DNA from: CAZHTF01 sp964535305
GTDB lineage: Bacteria; Planctomycetota; Phycisphaerae; UBA1845; Fen-1342
DNA: 64,000 nt
Assembly: GCA_964535305.1 (NCBI GenBank)
Contig: CAZHTF010000001.1
Coordinates: 82,933 to 146,932, forward strand
Direction: 5' to 3'
Shown: positions 62,640 through 64,000 of the stretch, piece by piece
Layout: every line of letters begins with the position of its first letter
Position numbering within the stretch: position 1 is the first letter of the stretch
Program-made: the position numbers and the translations under genes
Notes under the pieces: generated by a model
What the model was told of the DNA's origin: nothing
The model's database searches: none
Seen by the model: only the letters and a program-made list of their open reading frames with translations

Positions 62640-64000
62640 GTGGGTGCTTCCCCCAATTGCGGCAGGCGCCGCCGGGCGTCTCGCGGCGTGTTCAAGCCGC
62701 GCTCAAAGCGGCACAGCCCGCCCAGCTCGCAACGTTCACACGCGAGTCGGTCCCCCTCCAGCAGCGGCGAGACGCACGCGCGCCCGTCGGCGAGGCGCTC
62801 CGCGGCGTAGAGCACAGTGGCGCGGGCCAGCTCGACGCGCTGCTGCAGCTCACGCTGCGCCACGACGTCGCAGCGCTGGTCAAACCCCGCTTTGCTGCGC
62901 TTGATGGACGCCAGCGGCGAATCGGCAATCGTCACCAGCTTGTGCTGGAAGTCCGCATAGCGCTGGTCGATCGCCGGGTCCAGCAGCCGCGCCGCGCTCT
63001 CGCTGAAGCGCCCGCGCGGCCGCAAGAGCCGCAACCAGCCGTCCGGGTCGTCGCGGACATCGTCGAGCTTCTGCACGTCGAGCCGCAACGGCGCGAGCAA
63101 CACGCCCGCGAGCTGCGCGCCGCGACGCTCGATGCTGGTCAGCCGCAGCGCGTACACCATCAATTGCAGCGTGTCGCCGCAGAGGTACGAGCTGTTCATC
63201 GAGCTGATGGTTGACTTGTAGTCGTACGCCAACAGCAGCTCGGCATCGCCAGAGTTCGCCGCGTCGACACGATCGATCACGCCGCGAATCAGGAACACGC
63301 GTCCGGTGTCGTCGCTGATTCGCAGCGGCGGCCAGAGCGTTTCTCCGCCGCGGCTTTCGCTGTCGAAGCGCTGCTCGACCGCCAGCGGCCGAAATGCGCC
63401 GCGCCGCCAACGCTCGACGTGCACACGCCAAACCTGGCGGGCGCGCTGCGCACCCAGCCGAAGCAGAAAGCGATCCGCGGGCGTGAGCTGCATCTCCGCC
63501 TGCGCGGCGAGCTCGGCCTGCTCTGCTTCGTCGAAGACCGCGTCGAATTCGCGCGGCTCCAGTTGCATCAGCTCCGCGCTGCGCGGCAGCAGCGATGCGG
63601 TCGCGGCGGCGAGCAGCCGATGCGCCAGCGCCCCGAGCTCGATTTGTCGCGCGAGCGGGCCGCGCTGCGTGTCGAGCCGCAGCCGCTCATGCGCGAAGTG
63701 CTTAAACGGGCATTGTAGAAAGGTCTCAAGCTCGCGCACCGAGCCGCGCCAAACGACTTGACCCGCGTCTGGCTTCAGCCGCGGCAGCATGACCGTCCGA
63801 TTGTCGTACTCCAATCCGCGCAGCAGCCATTGCACAGCGCCCGCGACGTTCCGGTCCGTCGCGAGCGACTCGCGCAGCCGCTCCCAGCGCGGCGGGCGCG
63901 CGGCGGCGTCACGCCCGGCCGCCCGCAGAAATCCGCGTGCGAATTCGCTCAGCGTGGTCGGCGGCGCATCCGCCGCGGACGGCTCCGGCTGCACGCCCGC
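62636..64000 (-). CDS. addB: AddB-like nuclease subunit, 5' end cut by window edge
   Basis: The C-terminal 455 residues of an AddB-type protein; the frame stays open past the right edge, so the start is outside. FLQCPFKHFAHERLRLD opens the nuclease domain. RVDAANSGDAELLLAYDYKS holds the D-x-K nuclease motif. ACERCELGGLCRFERG, with an earlier cysteine in PFKHF's strand (QCPF), fits the four-cysteine iron-sulfur cluster of AddB. The stop overlaps the addA start. The helicase-like N-terminal part is not visible. Confidence 0.9.
   Translation of the reverse strand, partial: AGVQPEPSAADAPPTTLSEFARGFLRAAGRDAAARPPRWERLRESLATDRNVAGAVQWLLRGLEYDNRTVMLPRLKPDAGQVVWRGSVRELETFLQCPFKHFAHERLRLDTQRGPLARQIELGALAHRLLAAATASLLPRSAELMQLEPREFDAVFDEAEQAELAAQAEMQLTPADRFLLRLGAQRARQVWRVHVERWRRGAFRPLAVEQRFDSESRGGETLWPPLRISDDTGRVFLIRGVIDRVDAANSGDAELLLAYDYKSTISSMNSSYLCGDTLQLMVYALRLTSIERRGAQLAGVLLAPLRLDVQKLDDVRDDPDGWLRLLRPRGRFSESAARLLDPAIDQRYADFQHKLVTIADSPLASIKRSKAGFDQRCDVVAQRELQQRVELARATVLYAAERLADGRACVSPLLEGDRLACERCELGGLCRFERGLNTPRDARRRLPQLGEAPT

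Overview
The window is a GC-rich stretch of bacterial chromosome that reads as housekeeping plus accessory genes. It has no prophage, insertion sequence, CRISPR array, tRNA or rRNA that I can see. I infer a planctomycete (Planctomycetota, possibly Phycisphaerae-like) from four things: two large secreted proteins end in a short dockerin-like tail, there is an LPS-type export pair (LptF/LptG), there are several secreted or membrane proteins of kinds common in that phylum, and a dnaN-dciA-gyrB block lies apart from dnaA. Very long antisense open frames are everywhere because of the base composition; I did not call them.

Layout. 1-1.5 kb: argG (cut by the left edge) and argR on the minus strand, behind a promoter whose -10 is covered by an ARG box. 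2-6.2 kb: the replication block dnaN, DUF721/dciA, gyrB and a small membrane protein. 6.2-8.2 kb: an exported low-molecular-weight phosphatase-like protein and a TlpA-like thioredoxin. 8.3-11.1 kb: two overlapping GT87-type membrane glycosyltransferases. 11.3-20 kb: a secreted metzincin protease, a degenerate secreted nuclease, recJ, a secreted TIM-barrel-like protein and a coiled-coil protein. 20.4-22.7 kb: sulfotransferase, methyltransferase-like protein and endonuclease III. 23-27.4 kb: PHP-domain protein, pyrH, a dual-specificity phosphatase, serine acetyltransferase and methylthioadenosine phosphorylase. 27.6-33 kb: a 3D-domain protein, a SpoIIE-type phosphatase, a PhnD-like lipoprotein and a three-gene PilZ/YcgR-like operon. 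33-33.7 kb: an intergenic region with a long nested hairpin. 33.7-39.9 kb: a phosphodiesterase of the alkaline phosphatase superfamily, a membrane-anchored GspE-like pseudo-ATPase, a CvpA-like protein and a lipoprotein hydrolase. 40.2-43.8 kb: two short-chain dehydrogenases and a GMC oxidoreductase. 43.9-49 kb (minus strand): an acyltransferase-ACP-acyl ligase fusion, a MoaD/ThiS-like protein, a BNR propeller and a KynB-like cyclase. 49.1-56.9 kb: glutamate dehydrogenase, lptF, lptG, an alkaline-phosphatase relative without zinc-binding histidines, and a YfhO-like membrane protein. 57-64 kb (minus strand): a soluble histidine kinase, gpsA, addA and the 3' part of addB.

The most unusual items are several enzyme folds with eroded active sites (GspE-like, alkaline-phosphatase-like, SNase-like), a coiled coil whose HNH motif recurs every 28 residues, a carrier domain inside an Aas-type fusion, the MoaD/ThiS plus BNR pair, and the nested hairpin at 33.3 kb. 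I do not see one clearly new multi-gene defence or mobile system.
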